Assembly (NCBI RefSeq): GCF_015207245.1
Contig: NZ_JADEXF010000092.1
Coordinates: 1-8,613 of the forward strand
Reading direction: 5' to 3'
Length of the DNA stretch: 8,613 nt
DNA from: Nostoc cf. edaphicum LEGE 07299
GTDB taxonomy: Bacteria; Cyanobacteriota; Cyanobacteriia; Cyanobacteriales; Nostocaceae
Each line of letters starts with the position of its first letter. Position 1 is the stretch's first letter. Made by a program: the position numbers and the translations under genes. The notes under the pieces are model-generated. The model ran no database searches and was not told the DNA's origin. It worked only from the letters and a program-made list of their open reading frames with translations. This document shows, one piece after another, positions 1 to 6,357 of the stretch.

Positions 1-95
1 ATATCATCCAGGGTAAAAAACCTGAATCATCAAATATTCTGATTCCAGTCAAGTTGCTTACTAGAGAGAACCTTAGCAGCTACAAAGGCTGGTAA
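1..95 (+). CDS. Sugar ABC transporter substrate-binding protein, C-terminal end only (cut by window edge)
   Basis: An open frame enters from the left edge (first whole codon at 3-5) and stops at TAA 93-95, giving about 30 residues that include GKKPESSNILIPVKLLTREN and end in KGW. This aligns with the last residues of the complete binding protein downstream (GKKPANPTILIPVKLITKDN, ending KGWE). The DNA at 36-56 matches 1201-1221 at 20 of 21 bases. It is therefore the tail of a tandem paralogue of the RbsB/Peripla_BP_4 family, the periplasmic receptor of a sugar ABC importer. Only the tail is visible, so I cannot say whether the gene is intact upstream, or whether its ligand pocket differs from the second copy. 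It probably belongs to the same frt-type cluster. Confidence 0.85.
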   Translation, partial: IIQGKKPESSNILIPVKLLTRENLSSYKGW

Positions 96-100
96 TTTTT

Positions 101-125
101 AATTCGTAATTCGTAATTCGTAATT
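101..125. repeat. AATTCGT heptamer tandem repeat (STRR type)
   Basis: Three perfect AATTCGT units (101-107, 108-114, 115-121) plus a partial AATT (122-125) begin six bases after the stop of the upstream binding-protein gene. Short tandemly repeated heptamers of this kind are common in heterocystous cyanobacteria. A shorter version occurs at 5821-5833 after glcP. No function can be assigned. Confidence 0.85.
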
Positions 126-225
126 ACAACATACAGAAAAAGGTTTGATACGGAAGGGTTAGAATCTTTGATCTGTTAAAAAAAATACATCAGTTCCAAA
201 TTCGGTGTAAATCAAAATGACTTTT

Positions 226-230
226 AGGAG
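226..230 (+). promoter_or_regulatory. Ribosome binding site that fixes the start of the binding-protein gene
   Basis: AGGAG lies four bases before ATG 235. The longer in-frame start at ATG 217 would put this site inside the coding region and has no such site of its own. Starting at 235 also yields a normal lipoprotein leader with positive charges at its beginning (MNVKK). Confidence 0.7.
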
Positions 231-234
231 ATAT

Positions 235-1263
235 ATGAATGTGAAAAAGATTGTAATTGCAGCTAGCATACTAGGTATCATTAGTGGTAGACTTGTCGGC
301 TGTACAAATGGTTCTCCCGATAGCAACACTGCTACTAACACTGATATTAAACCTGCTACCAATACTAGTGCAGAAATAAAAACCGACACTGGGAATAGAA
401 AGTTGCGATCGGTTGCCTTCACCGTTGGCGATCTAAGTAACCCTTTCTTCGTCGTTATGGGACAAGCAGTTGAGGCAGAAGCGAAGAGAATTGGCGGAAA
501 AGATGTCAATGTGATTATAGCTTCTAGTGCCTATGACCTCAACCAACAAGCCAACCAAATTGAAAATTTTACTGCTGCGAATACTGACATCATTGTTTTA
601 AATGCTGCTGACAAAAATGGAATTAGACCAATAGTTCAAAGAGCAAAAAAAGCAGGTAGAATTGTCATTGCTGTAGACACAGGTGCAGAGGGAGGTGTGG
701 ATGCAACCATCACGACTAATAATGTCCAAGCTGGAGAAGTTAGTTGCAAATATATTGCTGACCGCCTCAAAGGTAAAGGCAATGTAGTAATAGTTAACGG
801 GCCGCCAGTGGACTCAGTAATTCAGCGAGTTAGTGGCTGCGAAAATGTATTATCCAAATATCCCAATATCAAAATCCTCTCTAAAAACCAGAATGCAGAT
901 GGTAGCCGGGATGGAGGACTGAGAGTTATGACTGATTTACTCACAACCTTTCCGAAGATTGATGCTGTTTTTGCCATTAACGATCCAAGTGGACTTGGCG
1001 CAGAACTAGCAGCGAACCAAGCACAACGTAAAGATTTCTTTATTGTCGGGGTTGATGGTGCGCCAGAAGCAATAACTGCGATCGCCAATAAAGATGGTTT
1101 ATATGCCGCAACTGCTACTCAAAATCCGCGAGGAATGGCCCAAAAAGCAGTTCAAGTTGGCAACGACATTTTAAATGGTAAGAAACCTGCTAATCCAACC
1201 ATTCTGATTCCAGTTAAGTTGATTACAAAAGATAATGTCAGCACTGAAAAAGGCTGGGAGTAA
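235..1263 (+). CDS. frtA: Periplasmic sugar-binding lipoprotein of a ribose/fructose-type ABC importer
   Basis: A 342-residue protein from ATG 235. It should capture a monosaccharide in the periplasm and hand it to the ATPase/permease pair encoded downstream. The leader MNVKKIVIAASILGIISG ends in a lipobox LVGC with the lipidated Cys at residue 23, suggesting anchoring to the membrane. An Arg just before the lipobox is unusual. The mature part is a two-lobed Peripla_BP_4/RbsB fold. Landmarks that match the ribose-binding-protein pocket are NPFF near the start, the Asp in AVDTGA, the Arg in IQRVSG, the Asn-Asp in FAINDPSGLGA, the Asp in VGVDGAPEA and the Gln in ATATQNPRG. Length is normal with no frame damage. 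A paralogue lies 139 bp upstream. The frtA symbol rests on the neighbouring ATPase and permease; the ligand could be fructose, ribose or a related sugar. Confidence 0.85.
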   Translation: MNVKKIVIAASILGIISGRLVGCTNGSPDSNTATNTDIKPATNTSAEIKTDTGNRKLRSVAFTVGDLSNPFFVVMGQAVEAEAKRIGGKDVNVIIASSAYDLNQQANQIENFTAANTDIIVLNAADKNGIRPIVQRAKKAGRIVIAVDTGAEGGVDATITTNNVQAGEVSCKYIADRLKGKGNVVIVNGPPVDSVIQRVSGCENVLSKYPNIKILSKNQNADGSRDGGLRVMTDLLTTFPKIDAVFAINDPSGLGAELAANQAQRKDFFIVGVDGAPEAITAIANKDGLYAATATQNPRGMAQKAVQVGNDILNGKKPANPTILIPVKLITKDNVSTEKGWE

Positions 1264-1381
1264 TAAAAATTCTGAATTTGCAATTGAGAATTATGTCTTT
1301 TGATATAACTCCTTTGGCGCATTTGTAAAGTTTTTGCACATACCTAAAATGTCCGACAGTTTTACATTTAAATTAATACCA

Positions 1382-1437
1382 AACCTCATCTCTATTCCTG
1401 TCTTTTTTTAATAGAAAGATGGGTTTAGAAAGAGGTT
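1382..1437 (+). other. Possible RNA stem-loop after the binding-protein gene
   Basis: An outer 6-bp pair, AACCTC (1382-1387) with GAGGTT (1432-1437), encloses CATCTCTATT (1387-1396) facing AATAGAAAGATG (1410-1421), which pair apart from a 2-base bulge. The run of seven T lies in the loop and not after the stem, so this is not a standard intrinsic terminator. A transcript hairpin here could slow decay of the binding-protein message or lower read-through into the ATPase gene. That role is inference. Confidence 0.35.
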
Positions 1438-1535
1438 AAAACTCTGCTGTACCGAATTGAGAACCGCTATGTATGTGCATTAGTGGAAAGTTTGAGTGTC
1501 TATTTATAGCAGTTAGACTTTCCCAAAAACTTCTA

Positions 1536-1543
1536 TAACGTTA
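1536..1543. promoter_or_regulatory. Candidate LacI-type operator core (weak)
   Basis: TAACGTTA is a perfect palindrome with the central CG seen in many LacI-family operators. The octamer ATAACGTT at 1535-1542 recurs at 6529-6536, ahead of the porin gene. The symmetry does not extend beyond 8 bp, so this is only a weak candidate for a sugar-responsive repressor site. Confidence 0.2.
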
Positions 1544-1660
1544 ACAACCAAGTATGAAAATATCTCTTTCCCATTCGCTATTTTCAAACTAGTAGTCAGC
1601 TTTTAAAACATGATTTTGCGAACAATCAAATATGAGTTTATTAGTTTCTAATTTACAATC

Positions 1661-1692
1661 GCGCGATGCCTACGGCGGGCTGCGCCTACGCG
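1661..1692. repeat. GC-rich Nostoc-type interspersed repeat
   Basis: GCGATGCCTACGGCGG is followed by GCTGCGCCTACGCG. The element carries a doubled CCTACG and a short GGCG/CGCC inverted pair, and it is far more GC-rich than its AT-rich surroundings. Its form matches short dispersed repeats that I recall from Nostocales intergenic DNA. It ends about 30 bp before the start of the ATPase gene, so it lies in that gene's leader. Confidence 0.65.
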
Positions 1693-1722
1693 AATTTTAA
1701 ATAGTTTTTACAGGTTTTGCTC

Positions 1723-3279
1723 ATGACAACCAATATTGAAACCTCACGTTTTGATACACCAACTAGCACCCCAGTGTTAGAAATGCAAGGAATTACAAAA
1801 CGATTTCATGGTGTATCTGCGCTCCAAAATGTTAATCTCACGATTTACCCAGGAGAAGTTCACGCCCTCATGGGTGAAAACGGAGCAGGCAAAAGCACAT
1901 TGATGAAAATCCTGGCAGGGGCTTACATTGCCGACGAAGGAGAAATTCGCATCAATGGTCAACCCTTAAAAATTACCGACCCAGCGACAGCACGCAAAGC
2001 GGGTATTAATCTCATTTATCAAGAATTGAATGTTGCACCGAATTTAACCGTTACCGAAAATATGTTTATGGGTAGCGAGTTGCGGCGAGGTCAGCTTTTA
2101 GACCGCAAAGCGATGCAACTGGAAGCAGAAGAAGTGCTGGACAGCCTTGGAGCTAATTTTACCGCCCAGACAATAGTTGGTACTTTGTCCATTGCCGAAC
2201 AGCAGCAAGTGGAAATTGCCAGGGCGCTGAAGGATAAAAGCCGCGTTTTGGTGATGGATGAACCAACAGCAGCCCTATCTGACCGCGAGAGCGACCATTT
2301 ATTTGAGGTAATTCGCAAACTGCGCCGTGATGGTATTGCGATTATTTACATCAGCCATCGGATGGAAGAAATCTATGCCCTAGCTGACCGGATTAGCGTG
2401 TTGCGTGATGGTCAATATATTGGCAGTCTCACACGCAGTGAAATTTCTCCACAGCGATTGGTGCAGATGATGGTTGGTCGCTCCATGCAAGACTTTTACG
2501 AACATCAACGGCAAACGAATCCTGGGCCAGTCGTGCTGGAAGTCAGAAATATGAGCGACGCCCGAAAGAAGATTGAGCCGGCTAGTTTTAAAGTTCATGC
2601 TGGAGAAATTGTTGGTTTAGCGGGGCTGGTTGGTGCCGGACGCACAGAACTATCCCGGCTGATTTTTGGTGCAGACCGCAAGGCTAGTGGCGAAGTATTC
2701 TTGAATGGCAAAAAACTGGAAATTAATACGCCCAGTGATGCCATTGCAGCAGGAATTGGCTACGTTCCAGAAGACCGCAAAGACCAAGGTTTATTTCTGG
2801 AGATGAGCGCCCGCAAGAATATTGCCATCAACACACTCAAGCAAGATGCCAAAGCTGGAATTGTTAACTGGCCTTCAGTGAATCGCCTGTCAACAGAAGC
2901 GGTGGAAAACTTTAATATCCGCCTAGCCAATTTGGAAATTAGAGCATTGGATCTTTCTGGTGGTAATCAGCAGAAGCTACTGCTAGCGCGTTGGTTAGCC
3001 ATTAAACCGAGAGTACTAATGTTAGATGAGCCAACACGGGGCGTAGATATCGGTGCCAAAAGCGAAATTTACCGAATTATGAGCGAATTGGCAGCGCAAG
3101 GTGTTGCTATTTTAATGGTTTCCAGCGAACTAGCGGAGATTGTCGGCATGAGCGATCGCGTCTTAGTGATGCGAGAAGGACAGCTGGTAGGCGAACTGGA
3201 TGGCAGTCTTGGCAAAGAAATCACCCAAGAAAAGATTATGCACTACGCAACTGGAGCATCGGAGGTATCAGCATTATGA
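1723..3279 (+). CDS. frtB: Sugar ABC transporter ATPase with two nucleotide-binding domains
   Basis: A 518-residue cytoplasmic ATPase of the RbsA/MglA class, which powers sugar import by the adjacent permease. Domain 1 has Walker [10 protein letters not shown] (51-59), a Q-loop Gln near 100, a signature in the altered form LSIAEQ (155-160), Walker B VLVMDEP (175-181) and the switch His (212). Domain 2 has a degenerate Walker [11 protein letters not shown] (301-310, Arg in place of the Lys), a consensus signature LSGGNQQ (411-417), Walker B VLMLDEP (431-437) and Ser in place of the switch His. This asymmetry is normal for the family. ATG 1723 is preferred over an in-frame TTG two codons earlier because ACAGG at 1710-1714 is better placed for it. 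The stop overlaps the start of the permease gene. The fructose assignment comes from similarity to the known frtABC arrangement; ribose or another sugar remains possible. Confidence 0.9.
   Translation: MTTNIETSRFDTPTSTPVLEMQGITKRFHGVSALQNVNLTIYPGEVHALMGENGAGKSTLMKILAGAYIADEGEIRINGQPLKITDPATARKAGINLIYQELNVAPNLTVTENMFMGSELRRGQLLDRKAMQLEAEEVLDSLGANFTAQTIVGTLSIAEQQQVEIARALKDKSRVLVMDEPTAALSDRESDHLFEVIRKLRRDGIAIIYISHRMEEIYALADRISVLRDGQYIGSLTRSEISPQRLVQMMVGRSMQDFYEHQRQTNPGPVVLEVRNMSDARKKIEPASFKVHAGEIVGLAGLVGAGRTELSRLIFGADRKASGEVFLNGKKLEINTPSDAIAAGIGYVPEDRKDQGLFLEMSARKNIAINTLKQDAKAGIVNWPSVNRLSTEAVENFNIRLANLEIRALDLSGGNQQKLLLARWLAIKPRVLMLDEPTRGVDIGAKSEIYRIMSELAAQGVAILMVSSELAEIVGMSDRVLVMREGQLVGELDGSLGKEITQEKIMHYATGASEVSAL
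3261..3265 (+). promoter_or_regulatory. Ribosome binding site for the permease, inside the ATPase gene
   Basis: GGAGG lies ten bases before ATG 3276, within the last codons of the ATPase gene. With the ATGA stop/start overlap at 3276-3279 it indicates coupled translation, which would keep ATPase and permease in step. Confidence 0.7.
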
Positions 3280-4274
3280 GTCAGACAGTCAGACCGCCTA
3301 TCAATAAATCAGCCAACAATCCCGCAGCTCGCAACCGGAAATCAATCAGCACCCTGTTGGAAGTTGCGGGTATTTTGCCAATCTTAGTAATTATCTGCAT
3401 CTTATTTGCATTCCTTTCTCCCAACTTCCTCACCGGTGCTAACATCGTCAATATCTTGCGTCAGGCATCAATCAATATTGTGCTGGCGACAGGAATGACC
3501 TTTGTAATTCTCACCGGCGGTATTGACCTTTCAGTTGGGTCAATCTTAGCTGTTTCTGCGGTAGTTGCATTGCTGGTATCGCTACTACCGGCTTTAAGTT
3601 GGGCGGCTGTACCTGCTGCGTTGCTTGCAGGATTGCTGTTAGGCTTACTCAACGGTGCGCTCATTACCTTCTTGGATGTGCCACCTTTTATTGTCACCTT
3701 GGGTTCACTTACAGCCTTGCGGGGTGTTGCCTTCTTGATTGCCAAAGGTACAACCCTGATTAACCCTGACATAAATTTTGCTTGGGTGGGTAATACATAT
3801 ATCGGCCCCATTCCTTGGCTAGTGATAATTGCGCTACTGAGTGTGATAGCTAGCTGGTTTATCCTGCGGCAAACTGTTTTAGGAGTGCAGATATATGCCG
3901 TTGGTGGTAACGAGCGGGCAGCCAGATTAACAGGGATTAAAGTTAATCGGGTGTTGCTATTCGTCTATGGTATTAGCGGATTACTGGCAGGTTTAGCAGG
4001 AATCATGAGCGCCAGCCGTCTTTATAGTGCCAGTGGCGTATTAGGTCAGGGTTACGAATTAGATGCGATCGCAGCTGTTATTCTAGGTGGAACCAGCTTT
4101 ACAGGCGGTATTGGCACAATTGGCGGCACTCTTCTAGGTGCATTGATTATTGCGATTCTCAACAACGGTTTAACCTTGTTGAACCTATCTTACTTCTGGC
4201 AACTAGTCGTCAAGGGACTAGTAATTATTTTGGCAGTAACGATCGATCGGTTACGCAGACGTTCTAGACGGTGA
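3276..4274 (+). CDS. frtC: Sugar ABC transporter inner-membrane permease
   Basis: A 332-residue multi-span membrane protein of the BPD_transp_2 (RbsC-like) family that forms the sugar channel in the cytoplasmic membrane. After a charged cytoplasmic N-terminus (about residues 1-28) it is almost wholly hydrophobic. Family hallmarks are [17 protein letters not shown] (73-89), [20 protein letters not shown] (124-143), [14 protein letters not shown] (208-221), and the ATPase-contacting loop region [14 protein letters not shown] (271-284). It ends with a basic tail, DRLRRRSRR. The 4-base overlap with the ATPase gene shows that the two are one operon. There is one permease gene for at least two binding-protein genes, so it probably works as a homodimer served by either receptor. 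Substrate specificity is not readable from the permease alone. Confidence 0.9.
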   Translation: MSQTVRPPINKSANNPAARNRKSISTLLEVAGILPILVIICILFAFLSPNFLTGANIVNILRQASINIVLATGMTFVILTGGIDLSVGSILAVSAVVALLVSLLPALSWAAVPAALLAGLLLGLLNGALITFLDVPPFIVTLGSLTALRGVAFLIAKGTTLINPDINFAWVGNTYIGPIPWLVIIALLSVIASWFILRQTVLGVQIYAVGGNERAARLTGIKVNRVLLFVYGISGLLAGLAGIMSASRLYSASGVLGQGYELDAIAAVILGGTSFTGGIGTIGGTLLGALIIAILNNGLTLLNLSYFWQLVVKGLVIILAVTIDRLRRRSRR

Positions 4275-4280
4275 AAAAGA

Positions 4281-4372
4281 GGCAGAGAGGCAAGGGAGCA
4301 GGGGAGCAGGGGAGCAGTTGCAGTAAGTCTTTCCCCTCCCTCTGCACCTCTGCCCCTCCGCACCTCTGCCCC
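4281..4372. repeat. G-rich/C-rich inverted repeat between permease and glcP
   Basis: Three perfect tandem GGGAGCAG units (4294-4317) face a pyrimidine-rich arm in which the 13-mer GCACCTCTGCCCC occurs twice (4344-4356, 4360-4372). GGCAGAG (4281-4287) pairs perfectly with CTCTGCC (4364-4370), and the purine arm is broadly complementary to the pyrimidine arm. In RNA this would form a strong but imperfect hairpin filling most of the gap. It could act as an attenuator or processing point that uncouples glcP from the ABC operon. There is no U-tract, so it is not a classical terminator. Confidence 0.6.
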
Positions 4373-4394
4373 ATGCCCAATATATAAAAAACTT

Positions 4395-5795
4395 ATGTCT
4401 ACCACTACTACTCGTCGTAAATCCAGCACATTTTATGTCATCTTAATTGCTGGTGCTGCTGCCCTCGGCGGTTTTCTGTTCGGTTTTGACACAGCTGTGA
4501 TTAACGGTGCAGTTGGCGCTCTTGCCAAAGCCTTTAATGCCAATAGTGTGCTAACTGGCCTTGCTGTGTCACTGGCATTGTTGGGATCTGCGCTAGGAGC
4601 CTTCTATGCAGGCAAAATCGCAGACCGTTATGGTCGAGTCAAGGCAATGATAGCGGCTTCCGTGTTGTTTACCATCAGCGCCATTGGCTCCGGGATTGCG
4701 TTTGGAATCTGGGATTTTATCTTTTGGCGGCTATTGGGTGGGGTTGCAGTCGGTGCTGCTAGTGTAATCGCCCCAGCTTACATCGCCGAGTGTTCTCCCA
4801 GCCATTTGCGAGGAAGATTAGGATCTCTGCAACAATTAGCGATCGTAGTTGGAATTTTCATTGCACTGATATGCGACTACTTTATTGCTGTGTCAGCAGG
4901 TTCAGCCGAGTCGCCGTTTTTGTTTGGTATCGCGGCTTGGCGCTGGATGTTTTGGACAGAAATTCCTCCAGCCGTACTTTACGGAATGTCCGCTTTAATG
5001 ATTCCCGAATCTCCCCGGTACTTGGTTGCTCAAGGACGAGAACCAGAAGCTGCTAACGTTCTGACCAAGATTTTGGGAGGTGATGTGCTGCCAAAAATCG
5101 AAGAAATTCGGCAGACAGTGCTTCGTGAACGCCAGCCTAAGTTTTCTGACCTTTTAAGCAGAAGTGGTGGACTCCTGCCAATTGTTTGGATAGGAATAGG
5201 CCTATCTGTATTACAGCAATTTGTTGGGATTAATGTAATCTTCTACTACAGCAGCGTTTTGTGGCGGGCCGTTGGGTTTTCCGAAAAAGATTCCCTATCA
5301 ATTACGGTGATTACAGGAGCCGTCAACATTATTACAACACTGATTGCGATCGCCTTTGTAGATAAATTTGGTCGCAAGCCCTTACTTATAGTAGGGTCGA
5401 TTGGCATGACCTTGACTTTGGGGACGATGGCTTATCTCTTTGGCAATGCTCCCCTCGATGCTGCTGGGAACCCCAATCTTACCGGAAGCGCCGGGACTAT
5501 GGCTCTCATCGCAGCCAACCTCTATGTATTTTGCTTCGGTTTCTCTTGGGGGCCAGTGGTTTGGGTGCTGTTGGGAGAAATGTTTAATAACAAAATTCGA
5601 GCTGCTGCACTTTCAGTTGCTGCTGCTATGCAATGGATTGCAAATTTTATCATTTCCACAACATTTCCTCCTATACTGCAATACTTCGGTCTAGGTTCTG
5701 CCTATGGACTCTATACAGTTGCAGCAGCTACCTCATTCTTTTTCATTCTCTTTTTTATTAAAGAAACCAAAGGAATTGAGTTAGAAGATATGTAA
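4395..5795 (+). CDS. glcP: Major facilitator sugar porter (GlcP-type glucose permease)
   Basis: A 466-residue inner-membrane secondary transporter with the twelve-span sugar-porter plan, expected to bring in glucose, and possibly fructose, probably with protons. Motifs in order are GFLFGFDTAVINGA (26-39), the loop GKIADRYGR (73-81), PAYIAECSPSHLRGRLGSLQ (127-146), PESPRYL (204-210), QQFVGINVIFYY (274-285), DKFGRKPLL (323-331), FSWGPVVWVLLGEMFNNKIR (383-402) and the C-terminal KETKGIELED (456-465). The usual Pro after the ExF of the late motif is Asn here, which I recall is also true of cyanobacterial GlcP. There is no clear Shine-Dalgarno sequence ahead of ATG 4395. It follows the permease by 120 bp and may share a transcript with it. 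In Nostoc punctiforme a GlcP is reported to be needed for plant colonisation; whether this copy is the equivalent gene is inference from gene content. Confidence 0.87.
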   Translation: MSTTTTRRKSSTFYVILIAGAAALGGFLFGFDTAVINGAVGALAKAFNANSVLTGLAVSLALLGSALGAFYAGKIADRYGRVKAMIAASVLFTISAIGSGIAFGIWDFIFWRLLGGVAVGAASVIAPAYIAECSPSHLRGRLGSLQQLAIVVGIFIALICDYFIAVSAGSAESPFLFGIAAWRWMFWTEIPPAVLYGMSALMIPESPRYLVAQGREPEAANVLTKILGGDVLPKIEEIRQTVLRERQPKFSDLLSRSGGLLPIVWIGIGLSVLQQFVGINVIFYYSSVLWRAVGFSEKDSLSITVITGAVNIITTLIAIAFVDKFGRKPLLIVGSIGMTLTLGTMAYLFGNAPLDAAGNPNLTGSAGTMALIAANLYVFCFGFSWGPVVWVLLGEMFNNKIRAAALSVAAAMQWIANFIISTTFPPILQYFGLGSAYGLYTVAAATSFFFILFFIKETKGIELEDM

Positions 5796-5870
5796 TTGGC
5801 AGCCATCTAGTACTGCTGCGCGTAATTCGTAATCTGTATCTCTGTATCCTCTGCACCTGTGAGGTTATAT

Positions 5871-5967
5871 CATGTCCGGTTAAAGACTTATCATTAAGAC
5901 CGCAGAGGGGAGGGTTTTTTAGGCTTTCTGCATAGATTTGGGAATCATAACTAATTAGCCGGACATG
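5871..5967. mobile_element. 97-bp MITE-like element with terminal inverted repeats and flanking duplication
   Basis: CATGTCCGGTTAA (5871-5883) and TTAGCCGGACATG (5955-5967) are inverted copies with one mismatch. Extending inward, 20 of 25 positions match. Immediately outside are AGGTTATAT (5862-5870) and AGGTTACAT (5968-5976), a 9-bp direct repeat with one difference, as expected of a target-site duplication that has aged. The interior is only about 50 bp, too short to encode anything. The parent transposon family is not identifiable from these ends alone. Confidence 0.65.
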
Positions 5968-5985
5968 AGGTTACATAGTTAAAGG

Positions 5986-6042
5986 AGTTTGTAGTAAGCA
6001 CTTTAGTGCTTAGATTAGGGCTAGAGTCACCCACTACGAACT
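5986..6042. repeat. Composite inverted repeat (Nostoc-type hairpin element)
   Basis: The outer arms AGTTTGTAGT (5986-5995) and ACTACGAACT (6033-6042) are complementary apart from one G-T pair. Just inside the left arm, AAGCACT-TT-AGTGCTT (5996-6011) is a perfect hairpin. A weaker, decayed partner around 6013-6031 would complete a cloverleaf-like fold. The FGTAGTAAGCACTTTAGTGCTT-style core (GTAGTAAGCACTTTAGTGCT) is of a kind I recall as dispersed through Nostoc genomes. Confidence 0.6.
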
Positions 6043-6072
6043 TCTCAAAATTAATGTGGTGGAGTACTAATA

Positions 6073-6170
6073 GTCTGTCCCATTAATTTTACGGGGCTGC
6101 TAGATCCCCGACTTTTTCAAGAAGTCGGGGATCTGAACACCACTAACCTCTCAAAACTTTTGGGACAGAC
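6073..6170. mobile_element. 98-bp TA-flanked MITE-like element with internal hairpin
   Basis: GTCTGTCCCA (6073-6082) and TGGGACAGAC (6161-6170) are perfect inverted ends. Each is bounded by TA (6071-6072, 6171-6172), so the whole inverted repeat is 12 bp. TA flanks are the insertion signature of IS630/Tc1-mariner elements. Inside is a 13-bp perfect hairpin stem, AGATCCCCGACTT (6102-6114) with AAGTCGGGGATCT (6122-6134). That inner hairpin also resembles a free-standing repeat common in Nostocaceae. No coding capacity. The family assignment is inferred from the TA flanks only. Confidence 0.62.
6102..6134. repeat. Strong hairpin repeat inside the TA-flanked element
   Basis: A perfect 13-bp stem, AGATCCCCGACTT / AAGTCGGGGATCT, has a 7-base loop TTTCAAG. 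It would be very stable in RNA on either strand and could block read-through from glcP towards the porin. It is not followed by a T-run on the + strand, so it is described as a repeat and not as a terminator. Confidence 0.75.
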
Positions 6171-6357
6171 TACTAGATGGAACATTCACAACTGATGACG
6201 ACAAGCTAATTGAATAATATGTAGGAGTGTGTTTATAAATCCAGTATTTTCCTAATTCACTTAATGAGTCTGCATTCCCATTTTTGAGCGTACATCTTGG
6301 AGAAAATATCAGACAACAACTAAATACAAACTCTCGCTTCAGTCAATCACTAAAAAG

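Larger units (their letters stand above)
1264..1722. other. 459-bp spacer between binding-protein gene and ABC ATPase gene
   Basis: No convincing reading frame is present. The spacer holds a foldable segment at 1382-1437 and a weak inverted pair: AACCGCTAT at 1462-1470 and ATAGCAGTT at 1506-1514, with one mismatch. It also has an 8-bp palindrome TAACGTTA at 1536-1543 and a GC-rich repeat at 1661-1692. Such a long gap within a transporter set suggests either a separate promoter for the ATPase/permease pair or repeat insertions that pushed the genes apart. I could not pick out a convincing -35/-10 promoter. Confidence 0.6.
5796..6357. other. Repeat-filled spacer between glcP and the broken oxidoreductase gene
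   Basis: No gene is visible in these 562 bases. From left to right there is a short CGTAATTCGTAAT repeat (5821-5833), a 97-bp element with inverted ends (5871-5967), a composite hairpin (5986-6042) and a 98-bp TA-flanked element with an inner hairpin (6073-6170). The last part (about 6181-6357) is AT-rich DNA in which I recognise nothing. No intrinsic terminator with a U-tract follows glcP; only a 5-bp GCAGC/GCTGC pair (5799-5803, 5815-5819) is present. Confidence 0.7.

Noticed and set aside
217..234. Earlier in-frame ATG start for the binding-protein gene
   Set aside because: It would place the clear AGGAG site inside the coding region and spoil the normal lipoprotein leader. ATG 235 fits better.
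159..509. Reverse-strand open frame of about 116 codons
   Set aside because: It lies antisense to the binding-protein gene and its leader, with no family motif. Codon structure follows the + strand gene.
1387..1421. Intrinsic terminator after the binding-protein gene
   Set aside because: The T-run is in the loop and the stem is bulged and AT-rich, so termination is not supported.
1717..1722. TTG start two codons upstream for the ABC ATPase
   Set aside because: The ATG at 1723 is better spaced from the weak ACAGG site, and TTG is a rarer start.
3461..3811. Reverse-strand open frame within the permease gene
   Set aside because: Antisense to a clear BPD_transp_2 protein; low-complexity translation without any recognisable domain.
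4190..4429. Reverse-strand open frame over the permease end and the G/C-rich spacer
   Set aside because: Its translation simply reads the repeat units; no start site signal and no homology features.
5796..6180. CRISPR array
   Set aside because: Repeats here are inverted pairs of differing sequence, not regularly spaced direct repeats with unique spacers.
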